Assembly (NCBI GenBank): GCA_023228825.1 | Contig: JALOAL010000003.1 | Location: 62,001 to 126,000 of the forward strand | Reading direction: 5' to 3' | DNA: 64,000 nucleotides | From: Dehalococcoidia bacterium | Lineage (GTDB): Bacteria; Chloroflexota; Dehalococcoidia; UBA2979 | Shown: positions 16,087-24,359 of the stretch, piece after piece | Layout: each line of letters begins with the position of its first letter | How positions within the stretch are numbered: the stretch's first letter is position 1 | Notes under the pieces: model-generated | What the model saw: only the letters and a program-made list of their open reading frames with translations | What the model was told of the DNA's origin: nothing | Databases searched by the model: none | Made by a program: the position numbers and the translations under genes

Positions 16087-18147
16087 ATGAACCGCCTGGC
16101 CAACGAGACCAGCCCCTACCTCCTGCAGCACGCCGACAACCCCGTGGACTGGTACCCATGGGGCGAGGAAGCGTTCGAGCGCGCTCGGACGGAGGACAGG
16201 CCGATCCTCCTCTCCGTGGGCTACTCCGCGTGCCACTGGTGCCACGTCATGGCGCACGAGTCCTTCGAGGACGAGGCGATCGCGGCCCTGATGAACGAGG
16301 GCTTCGTGAACGTCAAGGTGGACCGCGAGGAACGCCCGGACGTGGACTCCGTGTACATGACCTTCACGCAGGCCATGACCGGCCAGGGCGGCTGGCCCAT
16401 GACGGTCTTCCTCACGCCGGCCCTGGAGCCCTTCTATGCCGGCACCTACTTCCCGCCCACCGACCAGTACGGCCGCCCCGGTTTTCCGAGGCTCCTCGAA
16501 AGCATCATGGCCGCGTGGCGCGACAACCGTGCCGGCGTGCTGGAGTCCGCGTCCACGCTCACCGAGCAGGTGCGAGCGGCCACGGAGCGCGCGACCGAGG
16601 CCGTCCCCGGCGCACCGGGCGTCTCGCCCCAACTCGCGGACGAGGCGGTGGCGGCCCTCCGCACCGTGTACGACGCGGAGTGGGGAGGCTTCGGCACGGC
16701 GCCCAAGTTCCCCAGCACCCCGGGCCTAGAGTTCCTGCTGATGTACGGCGCGCGCACGGACGACATGCACGTGTCCGGCATGGCGCTGCACACCGCCCGC
16801 CGCATGGCAGAGGGTGGGATGTACGACCACCTGGGCGGCGGCTTCGCGCGCTACTCCGTGGACCAGCGCTGGCTGGTGCCCCACTTCGAGAAGATGCTCT
16901 ACGACAACGCCCTGCTGGCGCGGCTCTACCTCCACGCGTTCCAGGTCACGGAGGAAGCGTCCTTCGCCACCGTGGCGCGCGAGACGCTGGACTATCTCGC
17001 GCGCGAGATGCGCCATCCAGACGGAGGCTTCTATGCCGCCCAGGACGCGGACTCCGAGGGCATTGAGGGCAAGTTCTTCGTCTGGACCCCGGACGAGATC
17101 GACGAAGCCCTGGCCGGCTTCCCGGACGACGCCGGGCTGGCCTTCCGCACGCTCTACCACGTGACCGAGGCCGGCAACTTCGAGGATCCCCACCACCCGG
17201 ACTTCGGCCGCCGCACCGTCCTGAGCCGCCCGCGCTCCCTGGAGTCCGTCGCGCGCGAACTCGGCCGCGACCCGGCGGAGGTGGAGGCGGCGCTCCCCGC
17301 GTGGCGCGCCCGCCTGCGCGAGGTGCGCGAGCAGCGCGTCCACCCCGGCCTGGACGACAAGGTCCTCACGTCCTGGAACGGCCTGGCCATGGCCGCCTTC
17401 GCGGAGGCGGCGCGCGTCCTGGACGAGCCTCGCTACCTGGAGATGGCCGTCACCAACGGCTCGTTCCTGCGCGAGCGCGTCTGGGATGGCGCACGCCTGC
17501 GGCACACGTACAAGGACGGGCACGCGCACGTGGATGGCCTGCTGGAGGACTACGCCTACCTCGCGCTCGGCCTTGTGGAGGTCTACCGCGCCACGGGCGA
17601 CCTGGCCCACCTGCACTGGGCGGGCGAACTATTCGAGGTCGCCCTTGAGCGATTCCGGGATGACAATGGCGGCTTCTTCGAGGCGCCCTTGGATGGGGAA
17701 GCGTTGCTCATCCGCCAGAAGCCGTTCTTCGACTCCCCCACGCCCAGCGGAAATGCCTGCATGGGCATGCTGGGCATCACCCTGGGGCGCTACTTCGGAC
17801 GCTCGGACTGGGAGCAGGTTGCCCGCGAGGTGGTGGGCCGGGTGTCCGGCCAATTCGCGCGCGCGGCCACTGGCTTCGGCGCCATGCTCCAGGTGGTGGA
17901 ACTGCTGATCGCGCCGCCTCGAGAGATCGCCATCGTCGGCCCGGCGGAGGCGCGCGCCCCCTTCGAACGAGAGGTCGCGCGGCGCTATCTGCCCACAGTG
18001 CTCCTGGCCCCGGCGGAGCGTGGCGGCCTGCCGCTGCTGGAGGACCGCAGCGTCCCGGACGGTGCAGCCGCGTACGTGTGCGAGAACATGGTCTGTGACC
18101 TCCCCGCTCGCAGCGTCCAGGCGTTGCGAGAGCAACTGGGCGAGTGA
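16087..18147 (+). CDS. Thioredoxin domain-containing DUF255 protein (YyaL/SPATA20 family)
   Basis: This 686-residue protein starts NRLANETSPYLLQHADNPVD, the hallmark of the family, followed by a thioredoxin-like domain with Cys49-His-Trp-Cys52 (SACHWCHVM). The rest is an (alpha/alpha)6 barrel related to N-acylglucosamine 2-epimerases, with motifs GGMYDHLGGGFARYSVD and WLVPHFEKMLYDNA. The molecular function of the family is not established. Length is normal. The stop overlaps the GTG of the following MFS gene by 4 bases, so both are translated as one unit. Confidence 0.92.
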   Translation: MNRLANETSPYLLQHADNPVDWYPWGEEAFERARTEDRPILLSVGYSACHWCHVMAHESFEDEAIAALMNEGFVNVKVDREERPDVDSVYMTFTQAMTGQGGWPMTVFLTPALEPFYAGTYFPPTDQYGRPGFPRLLESIMAAWRDNRAGVLESASTLTEQVRAATERATEAVPGAPGVSPQLADEAVAALRTVYDAEWGGFGTAPKFPSTPGLEFLLMYGARTDDMHVSGMALHTARRMAEGGMYDHLGGGFARYSVDQRWLVPHFEKMLYDNALLARLYLHAFQVTEEASFATVARETLDYLAREMRHPDGGFYAAQDADSEGIEGKFFVWTPDEIDEALAGFPDDAGLAFRTLYHVTEAGNFEDPHHPDFGRRTVLSRPRSLESVARELGRDPAEVEAALPAWRARLREVREQRVHPGLDDKVLTSWNGLAMAAFAEAARVLDEPRYLEMAVTNGSFLRERVWDGARLRHTYKDGHAHVDGLLEDYAYLALGLVEVYRATGDLAHLHWAGELFEVALERFRDDNGGFFEAPLDGEALLIRQKPFFDSPTPSGNACMGMLGITLGRYFGRSDWEQVAREVVGRVSGQFARAATGFGAMLQVVELLIAPPREIAIVGPAEARAPFEREVARRYLPTVLLAPAERGGLPLLEDRSVPDGAAAYVCENMVCDLPARSVQALREQLGE

Positions 18148-19403
18148 GCACACCCACCTCGGACCCCGCGCAGCCGTCCGAGGGCTCGCGGCGCGTGCAG
18201 CCGTGGGATGCCTTCCGCCACCGCGACTACCGCTTCCTCTGGGTCACCGGGTTCGCCTCCACCGTGCTCCTCTGGATCCGCATCCTGGTCACCACGCAGT
18301 GGCTGTTCGAGGAGACCGGGTCAGAGGCGATGCTGGGCATCGTGGGCATCGTCCAGTTGTTCGTCCAGATCCCCGCGCTCCTCTGGGGCGGGGCGCTCTC
18401 CGACCGCATCGACCGCAAGCGCCTGATCGCCACGGCCAACACGATCTCACTCGTGGTGCTGCTTGCCATGGGCCTGCTGGACGCCTCCGACAGCCTCACG
18501 GTCCCGGTGGTGTTCGCCGGCATCGCCGTGTCCGCCGGTGCCCAGATGATGGTGAACCCGGCCCGTTCCGCGCTCACGCCGGCCACGGTGCCAGAGCGTC
18601 ACCTGATGCTGGCTGTGGCCACGGACACGGCCAGCCAGAACGCGGCGGCCATCGTGGGCCCCATCGTCTTTGCGGTGGTGGCCTCCGTCTTTGGCCTCAC
18701 CACCGCGTTCATGGTCGGCGCCGCCGTGGCCGTACCCGCCCTCCTCGCCCCGCTCTTCATCCGCGTGGCCGGACGCGCCGAGGGCGGCTCGAACGGCTCG
18801 ACCATCGCCCGCATCCGCGAGGGCTTCTGGTTCGTCGTACGCCACCCGATCCTGCCCGGCCTCTTCCTGCTGGACACCGGCAACACCGTGGTGTCGTTCT
18901 ACCGGGAGATCCTGCCCGCACTGGCCCGCGGCCTGTTCCGCGCCGGCGCAGCCGGGACCGGCGCTCTGGGCGCAGCCAACTCGGCGGGCGCCATCCTGGG
19001 CGCCATGATGGCGCTGTTCTTCTCCGAGTACCGGGCCAAGGGCATGCTCGTGCTGTACGCCAGCATGGTCTATGCGGTGGCGCTGTTCGGCTTCGGCAGC
19101 GTGAACCAGTTATGGATGGGCATCGTGATGATCGCCATCCTCGGCGGGGCGGACTCCGTGACGGTCGCGGTGCGGCACACCACGGTGCAACTGACCACGC
19201 CGGACCACATGCGGGGACGCGCCTTCTCGTTCATGATCCTGTCCGCCCAGACCGCCAACAACATCGGCACCATCTGGGTGGGCTTCTGGGCGGCGGCGAT
19301 CGGCCCCGGCAACACCATGGTGCTGGGCGGCGTCATCGCGGTGCTCGCCACGGTGCTGGTGTGGCGCGTCTGGCGCCCCATCCGCGAGTACCGCTACCCC
19401 TAG
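18144..19403 (+). CDS. MFS transporter
   Basis: The 419-residue protein has about 10 to 12 hydrophobic segments and the MFS loop 2-3 signature as GGALSDRIDRKRLI. It resembles the enterobactin-exporter/MFS_3 group (FRHRDYRFLWVTGF at the start; ARSALTPATVPERHLM). These are mostly exporters of small molecules; the substrate is not predictable. The GTG start overlaps the YyaL stop (GTGA), giving translational coupling. Confidence 0.88.
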   Translation: MSTPTSDPAQPSEGSRRVQPWDAFRHRDYRFLWVTGFASTVLLWIRILVTTQWLFEETGSEAMLGIVGIVQLFVQIPALLWGGALSDRIDRKRLIATANTISLVVLLAMGLLDASDSLTVPVVFAGIAVSAGAQMMVNPARSALTPATVPERHLMLAVATDTASQNAAAIVGPIVFAVVASVFGLTTAFMVGAAVAVPALLAPLFIRVAGRAEGGSNGSTIARIREGFWFVVRHPILPGLFLLDTGNTVVSFYREILPALARGLFRAGAAGTGALGAANSAGAILGAMMALFFSEYRAKGMLVLYASMVYAVALFGFGSVNQLWMGIVMIAILGGADSVTVAVRHTTVQLTTPDHMRGRAFSFMILSAQTANNIGTIWVGFWAAAIGPGNTMVLGGVIAVLATVLVWRVWRPIREYRYP

Positions 19404-19633
19404 CGCGCCGCCGTCCGAGGGCCGCTCTCGGACGCCTCAATGTGGCCTTGAGGTCGCACCGAGGTCGCCTCAAAGGTGCTCGATCAGTGAGCGCTTGTTC
19501 GTGCACTGGCCACGACAGATTACACACGGTGCAACCCCTACTCGGTACAGTGCGCACACCTCGTCCACGTCCGTCACCAGCGTGGCGCGAGGAAGAGCAC
19601 TAATTTCGAGGTGACCGAGGTGGGGCGGAGCCC

Positions 19634-20869
19634 GTGTCAGACCGTGAGTTGCTGCTCCAGGCGTTCGAACGCGGCACGCTCGTCCGGCCCAGCCCCACGC
19701 ATATGTCCTTCGTGGACGTGGTGCGCGCGCTGGCGCACGCCTCCGGCGTGGAGGTGCCCCTGAACGAACACAGCCGCGACCTGGCCTCCCACCTCCGAGG
19801 CGTGCAGCACCTGGTCTTCCTGCTGGCGGATGGCATGGGCATCAACCTGGTGGACCGGATCCCACGCAACTCCTGGATCCGGCGGAACACCCGCCGCTCC
19901 ATCCACGCCACGTTCCCGTCCACCACCACCACCGCCGTGACCTCCATCGCCACGGGCGAGCATCCGGCCACGCACGCGGTCGCCGGATGGTGGGTCCACC
20001 TGCCAGCCCTGAGGGCGCCGGCGACGGTCTTCCTGCACGACCGTGCGGAGGACGGCAAATCGCTGACCGACCTGGGCCTGGGCGCGGACGACCTCAGCCC
20101 CTCGCCCCCCCTCCTGCCGAGGATGACGCGCGAGGTGCGCCTGGTGGTGCCGGAGGGCATCGCGGACAGCCCCTACACCATGCGCATGGGAGGCGACTGC
20201 GAGCGTATTGCCTACCGCACGCACGGCGAGGCGGTGGAGGCGATCGTCCGCGCCCTCGGCGCCTCCGCCGGCCCCACCTTCACCTACTGGTACACCCCCT
20301 CTCCAGACGCGGAGGAGCACGACCACGGCGTGGAGGCGGATCGGGTGTTCAATGCCCTGGGCGACCTGGACGAGGCCGCCGAGACGCTCGCGGAAGCGCT
20401 CGAGGACGGCGGGGCGCCCTGGCGCATCGTGGGGACGGCGGATCACGGCCACCTGGACCTGGACCCGCGCCTGGAGGTGGCGAAGGAAGACCCGCTGCTG
20501 GCGCACCTTGACGCATCGCCCGCGGGGGACATGCGGGTGCAGTTCTGGCACGTACGCACCGGCGCGGAGGCCGAGTTCGAGGCCGCGTTCCAGCAGCGCT
20601 TCGCCGGATCGTTCTACCTCATCCGCGCGCGCGAGGCGGAGGCGCTGGGCCTCTTCGGCCCCGAGCCGTGGAGCGACGTGATGCACCGGCGCGCGGGCTC
20701 GCACGTCAGCATCTCCTCCGGCGCCGCGGCCATGCGCTTCGAGGGCATCCCCGGCATCGCCGGCTACCGGCGCATGCAGTCCGGCCACTCCGGACTGTCG
20801 CCGCAGGAAATGCAGGTCCCCCTCATCATCGCCGGCGAAGCGACCTCCAACGGCGGCTGGGGCATCTAG
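19634..20869 (+). CDS. Alkaline phosphatase superfamily phosphodiesterase/nucleotide pyrophosphatase
   Basis: The 411-residue protein shows the type I phosphodiesterase core: metal ligand Asp66 in FLLADGMG, a nucleophile-containing Thr run FPSTTTTAV (about 95-102), YWYTPSPDAEEHDHG with metal-binding Asp and His residues, GTADHGH, and a final QSGHSGLS His. Two metal ions in such enzymes hydrolyse phosphodiester or phosphomonoester bonds. No signal peptide is seen, so it appears cytoplasmic. GTG start follows GGCGGAG. A 230-base gap with some lower-GC sequence separates it from the MFS gene and probably holds its promoter. Confidence 0.87.
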   Translation: MSDRELLLQAFERGTLVRPSPTHMSFVDVVRALAHASGVEVPLNEHSRDLASHLRGVQHLVFLLADGMGINLVDRIPRNSWIRRNTRRSIHATFPSTTTTAVTSIATGEHPATHAVAGWWVHLPALRAPATVFLHDRAEDGKSLTDLGLGADDLSPSPPLLPRMTREVRLVVPEGIADSPYTMRMGGDCERIAYRTHGEAVEAIVRALGASAGPTFTYWYTPSPDAEEHDHGVEADRVFNALGDLDEAAETLAEALEDGGAPWRIVGTADHGHLDLDPRLEVAKEDPLLAHLDASPAGDMRVQFWHVRTGAEAEFEAAFQQRFAGSFYLIRAREAEALGLFGPEPWSDVMHRRAGSHVSISSGAAAMRFEGIPGIAGYRRMQSGHSGLSPQEMQVPLIIAGEATSNGGWGI

Positions 20870-20886
20870 CCCGCAGGCGGGCACGA

Positions 20887-20914
20887 AGAAGGGCGGCCAG
20901 TGGGCCGCCCTTCT
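20887..20914. terminator. Bidirectional terminator hairpin
   Basis: A perfect 12-bp stem (AGAAGGGCGGCC and its complement) with a 4-base loop AGTG sits between two convergent genes. A-rich and T-rich flanks on either side let it serve the phosphodiesterase gene and glutamine synthetase. Confidence 0.8.
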
Positions 20915-20944
20915 CGAGACGCCTCGGACGGAGGCCGCCGGCGG

Positions 20945-22024
20945 CTACTTGCGGGCGGCGGCCGCGCGGGCGCGGGTGGCGGACCTGGCGGCCGGCTTCG
21001 CCTTCGGCGCGGCCTTTTCGAAGGCGCTGCAGATGGTGTCCACCATCAGCCGCGTCACCACGTACGGATCCATGTTCGCGTTGGGGCGCCGGTCCTCAAT
21101 GTAGCCACGCTTCTCCACACCCACCTGCCACGGGATGCGGACGGAGGCGGCGCGGTTGGACACACCGTACGAGTACTTGTCCCACGGCGCCGTCTCATGC
21201 TTGCCCGTCAGGCGGCGCTCAATGCCGTCGCCGTAGTTCTTGACGTGCTCCATCGCCTTCTCGCCCAGCGCCTTGCACGCCAATTCGATGTAGTCCCAGG
21301 CGTTGGGGGCCTCGCGCATCTCCACGGTGGAGTAGTTCGTGTGGGCGCCGGCGCCGTTCCAGTCGCCCGGGATGGGCTTGGGGTTCAGCGTGGCGGAGAC
21401 GCCGAAGTCCTCCGCGATCCGGTAGAGGAGCCAGCGGGCCACCCACATCTGGTCGGCCGCCGCCAGCGGCTCCACCGGGCCGATCTGGAACTCCCACTGT
21501 GCGGGCATGACCTCCGCGTTGGTCCCGGAGATCTGCAGGCCCGCGGCAATGCAGGCGTCCGAGTGCGCCTCCACGATCTCGCGGCCGAAGATCTCGTCCG
21601 CTCCCACGCCGCAGTAGTAGCCAAACTGGGGGGCCGGGAAGCCGTTGTCCGGCCAGCCCAGTGGTTTCAGACCGTCGAAGAACGTGTACTCCTGCTCAAT
21701 GCCGAACCAGGACTCGTGCTTCGCGTACTTCTTCGCCACGGCCGCCAGCGGGGCGCGGTGGTTGGTGGGGTGGGGCTTGTTGCTGCCCGGCAACAGCACC
21801 TCGCACAGCACCAGGCGATTCGCGCCCCCGCGGATGGGGTCCGGACAGGAGAACACCGGGTTCAGCACACAGTCAGAGGTCTCCCCCACTGCCTGGTTCG
21901 TGCTGGACCCGTCAAAACCCCAGACGCCCGGCTCATCGCCGTCCGCCAGGACCCTGGTCTTGGAGCGCAACTTCTGCGTCGGCTCGGCGCCGTCGATCCA
22001 GATGTACTCGGCCTTGTACGCCAT
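20945..22024 (-). CDS. glnII: Glutamine synthetase, type II (eukaryote-like)
   Basis: The 359-residue protein makes glutamine from glutamate and ammonia with ATP. It is clearly GSII rather than the bacterial GSI: it begins AYKAEYIWIDG, then WGFDGSST, WFGIEQEYTFF, AEVMPAQWEFQIGP, GAGAHTNYS and NRAASVRIPW. The frame is open 28 codons further, but ATG 22024 gives the conserved family start. The last 25 residues (from KAAPKAKPAA) are a basic Lys/Ala/Arg tail beyond the usual end. No GSI adenylylation loop is present, so control by GlnE is not expected. No ammonium transporter or P-II gene is adjacent. Confidence 0.95.
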   Translation of the reverse strand: MAYKAEYIWIDGAEPTQKLRSKTRVLADGDEPGVWGFDGSSTNQAVGETSDCVLNPVFSCPDPIRGGANRLVLCEVLLPGSNKPHPTNHRAPLAAVAKKYAKHESWFGIEQEYTFFDGLKPLGWPDNGFPAPQFGYYCGVGADEIFGREIVEAHSDACIAAGLQISGTNAEVMPAQWEFQIGPVEPLAAADQMWVARWLLYRIAEDFGVSATLNPKPIPGDWNGAGAHTNYSTVEMREAPNAWDYIELACKALGEKAMEHVKNYGDGIERRLTGKHETAPWDKYSYGVSNRAASVRIPWQVGVEKRGYIEDRRPNANMDPYVVTRLMVDTICSAFEKAAPKAKPAARSATRARAAAARK

Positions 22025-22325
22025 CTTCGGGTGCCCGCCCTTCGCGCGGCCCCGCACCACACCTCGGCGCGCGGGGATGTCCTCGTCCGATGCGTGCACG
22101 ATATGCATCCCACGTTTCAGCCGTATTTCACGCGTTGACCTTCATGCCCGCGCCGGACGCCACCGCTGCGGACGCCCTCACCCCCCGTGGTGAGGCGAAG
22201 CGAACGTGACGAGGGCCACCGACCGCGCACCCGCGCGACCGTGTGGCTTCGTGCTAACGTTTCGTAAGTTTTGCACCCGGCATGCCCCTCTGTGTCCGGG
22301 ACGCCCGCAGGAGAGAGGATGAACC
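22025..22325. other. Divergent intergenic region, glnII / flavin reductase
   Basis: These 301 bases separate two divergent genes and must hold both promoters. At 22251-22276 there is a lower-GC imperfect inverted repeat, ends GTGC and GCAC with inner AAC and GTT, about 50 bases before the flavin reductase ATG. I cannot assign a clear -35/-10 pair. The part nearest glnII remains open as a 28-codon upstream extension without conservation. Confidence 0.5.
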
Positions 22326-22802
22326 ATGGCCGATGACCCGACCAGGGATGCGCTGAAGAAACTCCAATACTCACTGATCGTGGTGGGTTCGGTGTCCAGT
22401 AGCGGCGAAGCCAACGGCATGACCGCAAACTGGATCACGCAGGTGTCCTTCGACCCGCGCATCGTGGCCGTCGCGGTGCAGGAGGGCGCGGTGACGCGTC
22501 AGAACATCGACGAGACCAAGGTCTTCTCCGTCTCCATCCTTGGCGAGGGCGCCAAGGACCTCTCACTCAAATTCACCAAGAAGTCCCGGCACGGCGCCGA
22601 ACGCCTGGAGGACGAACCGATACAGACCTTCGAGACGGGCGCGCCCGTCCTGGACGCCGCCGTCGCCTGGTTCGAGTGCCGCGTGGTCGGCGTGCAGGAG
22701 CCCGGCGACCACGTGGTCTACTTCGGCGAGGTCATTGCCGGCGGCGTCCGCGAGGGCAACGCGACCACGCTGGCGGCCACCGGCATGTCGTACGCCGGAT
22801 AG
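22326..22802 (+). CDS. Flavin reductase-like domain protein
   Basis: The 158-residue protein matches the FMN-binding split-barrel flavin reductase domain: YSLIVVGSVSSSGEANGMTANWITQVSFDP, then FSVSILGEGAKDLSLKF and a C-terminal ECRVVGVQEPGDHVVYFGEV. Members bind FMN and reduce free flavin or act as ferric or electron-transfer proteins. GGAGAGAGGATG lies just before ATG. Its partner is not evident; SURF1 lies 120 bases downstream. Confidence 0.85.
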   Translation: MADDPTRDALKKLQYSLIVVGSVSSSGEANGMTANWITQVSFDPRIVAVAVQEGAVTRQNIDETKVFSVSILGEGAKDLSLKFTKKSRHGAERLEDEPIQTFETGAPVLDAAVAWFECRVVGVQEPGDHVVYFGEVIAGGVREGNATTLAATGMSYAG

Positions 22803-22824
22803 CCCCCGGACCCTCGTGAAGCCC

Positions 22825-22861
22825 TCGGAGGGTGGTTTGCCGCTGGCAGACCGCCCTCCGA
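22825..22861 (+). terminator. Long stem-loop after flavin reductase gene
   Basis: A 17-bp stem with a 3-base loop (GCT) begins 22 bases after the stop. All positions pair if two G-U wobbles are allowed on the plus-strand RNA (TCGGAGGG..CCCTCCGA). There is no T tract, so it may be an mRNA 3'-end stabiliser or a factor-dependent stop. Confidence 0.6.
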
Positions 22862-22921
22862 CACTGGTGGGAGCCGGCTCCCCGTCCAGACGGCGCGGGA
22901 GACAGATGATCGAGGCTCCAC

Positions 22922-23698
22922 ATGCCGCTCCGTAACGTCGCCCTGGTCGCGCTCATCGGCGCCGCGCTGGCGGTGCTCACTGGCCTCGGCGTGTGGCAGT
23001 TGCAGCGGAACGACTGGAAGCAGGACCTGGTCGCCCACAGCCACGAGCGCACGGACGCCCCGCCCCTCGACATCGCCGACACCACCGGCACGGACGCCGA
23101 GGCGATGGACTACCGCCGGGTGACCCTGCGCGGCGAGTGGCTCTGGGAAGACCGCATGTTCCTGGCCAACCGCGTGCGCTCCCCCAGCCGAGGCGAGGAG
23201 ATCGTGGCGCCCGTGCGCCCGGAGCAGGGCGGCCCGGCCGTCCTCGTGAACCTGGGCTGGATCCCGGACGGCGCGCGCGACGATGTGGTGCGCGGCCTTG
23301 AGGAGGGCGCGGGACTGGGCGTGCCGGTCGGCCTGGCGCGGGACTACTCCAGCCTGGACGGCCACCAGATCCCCAGCGGCTCATGGTCCGCCATGTCACC
23401 GCATGACATGGCGGACGCCCTGGGCTACCCGGTGACGGACTGGGTGCTGCTGGTCGGCGAGGAGCGCGACGCCCCGGGCTCGCCGTCCGAGCCGCTCCCG
23501 GTGCAGGGCTGGCAACGCTTCACCAACACCACCCCCCACGTGGAGTACGCGCTGACGTGGTTCGGCATCGCCACCGTGCTGCTGGTCGCCGCCGTCGCTC
23601 GCTTCGTCGTCGCCCCCCGCCGCGCCCGTCAGCGCAACGAGGCCGACCCGCAGGCCGGCCTCGAGACTGGACGGGCCGAGGACGTCCCGGAAGCCTAG
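22922..23698 (+). CDS. SURF1 family cytochrome oxidase assembly protein
   Basis: The 258-residue membrane protein has the SURF1 layout: an N-terminal membrane helix (about residues 5-25, ending in LGVWQLQRNDWKQ), a long extracytoplasmic domain with YRRVTLRGEWL, FLANRV and VLVNLGWIPDG, and a second membrane helix near residue 215 (HVEYALTWFGIATVLLV). SURF1 helps insert haem a into cytochrome c oxidase. No oxidase or haem A synthase genes are in the window. The stop codon overlaps the stop of the convergent DinB gene. Confidence 0.88.
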   Translation: MPLRNVALVALIGAALAVLTGLGVWQLQRNDWKQDLVAHSHERTDAPPLDIADTTGTDAEAMDYRRVTLRGEWLWEDRMFLANRVRSPSRGEEIVAPVRPEQGGPAVLVNLGWIPDGARDDVVRGLEEGAGLGVPVGLARDYSSLDGHQIPSGSWSAMSPHDMADALGYPVTDWVLLVGEERDAPGSPSEPLPVQGWQRFTNTTPHVEYALTWFGIATVLLVAAVARFVVAPRRARQRNEADPQAGLETGRAEDVPEA

Positions 23699-24120
23699 CC
23701 CAGGAACGACCGCAACTGCTCGGTGTGTTCGCGCAGGTGCGCTGCGGCGCCGCGCATGGCGGCCTCCACGTTCTGGTCGGTGGAGCCCGGGATGTTCTCC
23801 GCCGGCTTCGTCAGGTCGCTGTCCTCCACGTACTTGAAGGCGCGGTCCGCCAGCGCGGCGGCCGCCTCGTGCCGCGTCAGCGCGTCGGCCGACGAGGCGA
23901 TCTCGGAGCGGTCGGCCTCGCCGGGCTTGCCCAGCATGGCCGTGGAGACAAAGTTGGCGAAGTAGACCTCGCCGCCGATCGCGTGCTGCGCGATCTGCTT
24001 CGGCGACCACTCCTCGCCGCCCGGCGACTGCTCCCACTTCCCGTCCACGCCCTGGAGCGCCTGCCGGAACGCATTCCGAGCGTCCGCGATCTGTTGTCGC
24101 AGTTCGTCAGCCGAAGCCAT
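23695..24120 (-). CDS. DinB family protein
   Basis: The 141-residue protein is a four-helix-bundle DinB/DUF664-type protein, with family features such as WSPKQIAQHAIGGEVYFANFV (metal-binding His) and AAAHLREHTEQLRSFL (second and third His). Such proteins are metal-dependent enzymes, some being thiol transferases, most uncharacterised. ATG 24120 follows GGAAGGA and removes a 41-codon unconserved extension. The gene meets SURF1 tail to tail, sharing the bases CTAG. Confidence 0.84.
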   Translation of the reverse strand: MASADELRQQIADARNAFRQALQGVDGKWEQSPGGEEWSPKQIAQHAIGGEVYFANFVSTAMLGKPGEADRSEIASSADALTRHEAAAALADRAFKYVEDSDLTKPAENIPGSTDQNVEAAMRGAAAHLREHTEQLRSFLG

Positions 24121-24359
24121 GGGGGAGTCCTTCCTCTGGGCGCGTGCACCGCTCGCGCCTCGCGCGTCTCGTGTGCCATCTCGCATGCAGCAATCTCGTA
24201 TGCAATGGCGTCCGTACTCTAACCCTCGGACGCAACGCCTCACCCGCCCCCACGCCTGAAGGCGCCCCGGCTGCTAGGGCCTGTGGGGCCGTCGCGCTAT
24301 CATGCCTCCCCTCCCCCATCCGTTACGGACCCCCATTCCGCAGGATCGAGCAACTCGTC

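Noticed and set aside
19404..19633. Possible promoter with TACAGT box before the phosphodiesterase gene
   Set aside because: A -10-like hexamer is present near 19545 but no -35 at acceptable spacing, so I did not list it as a feature.
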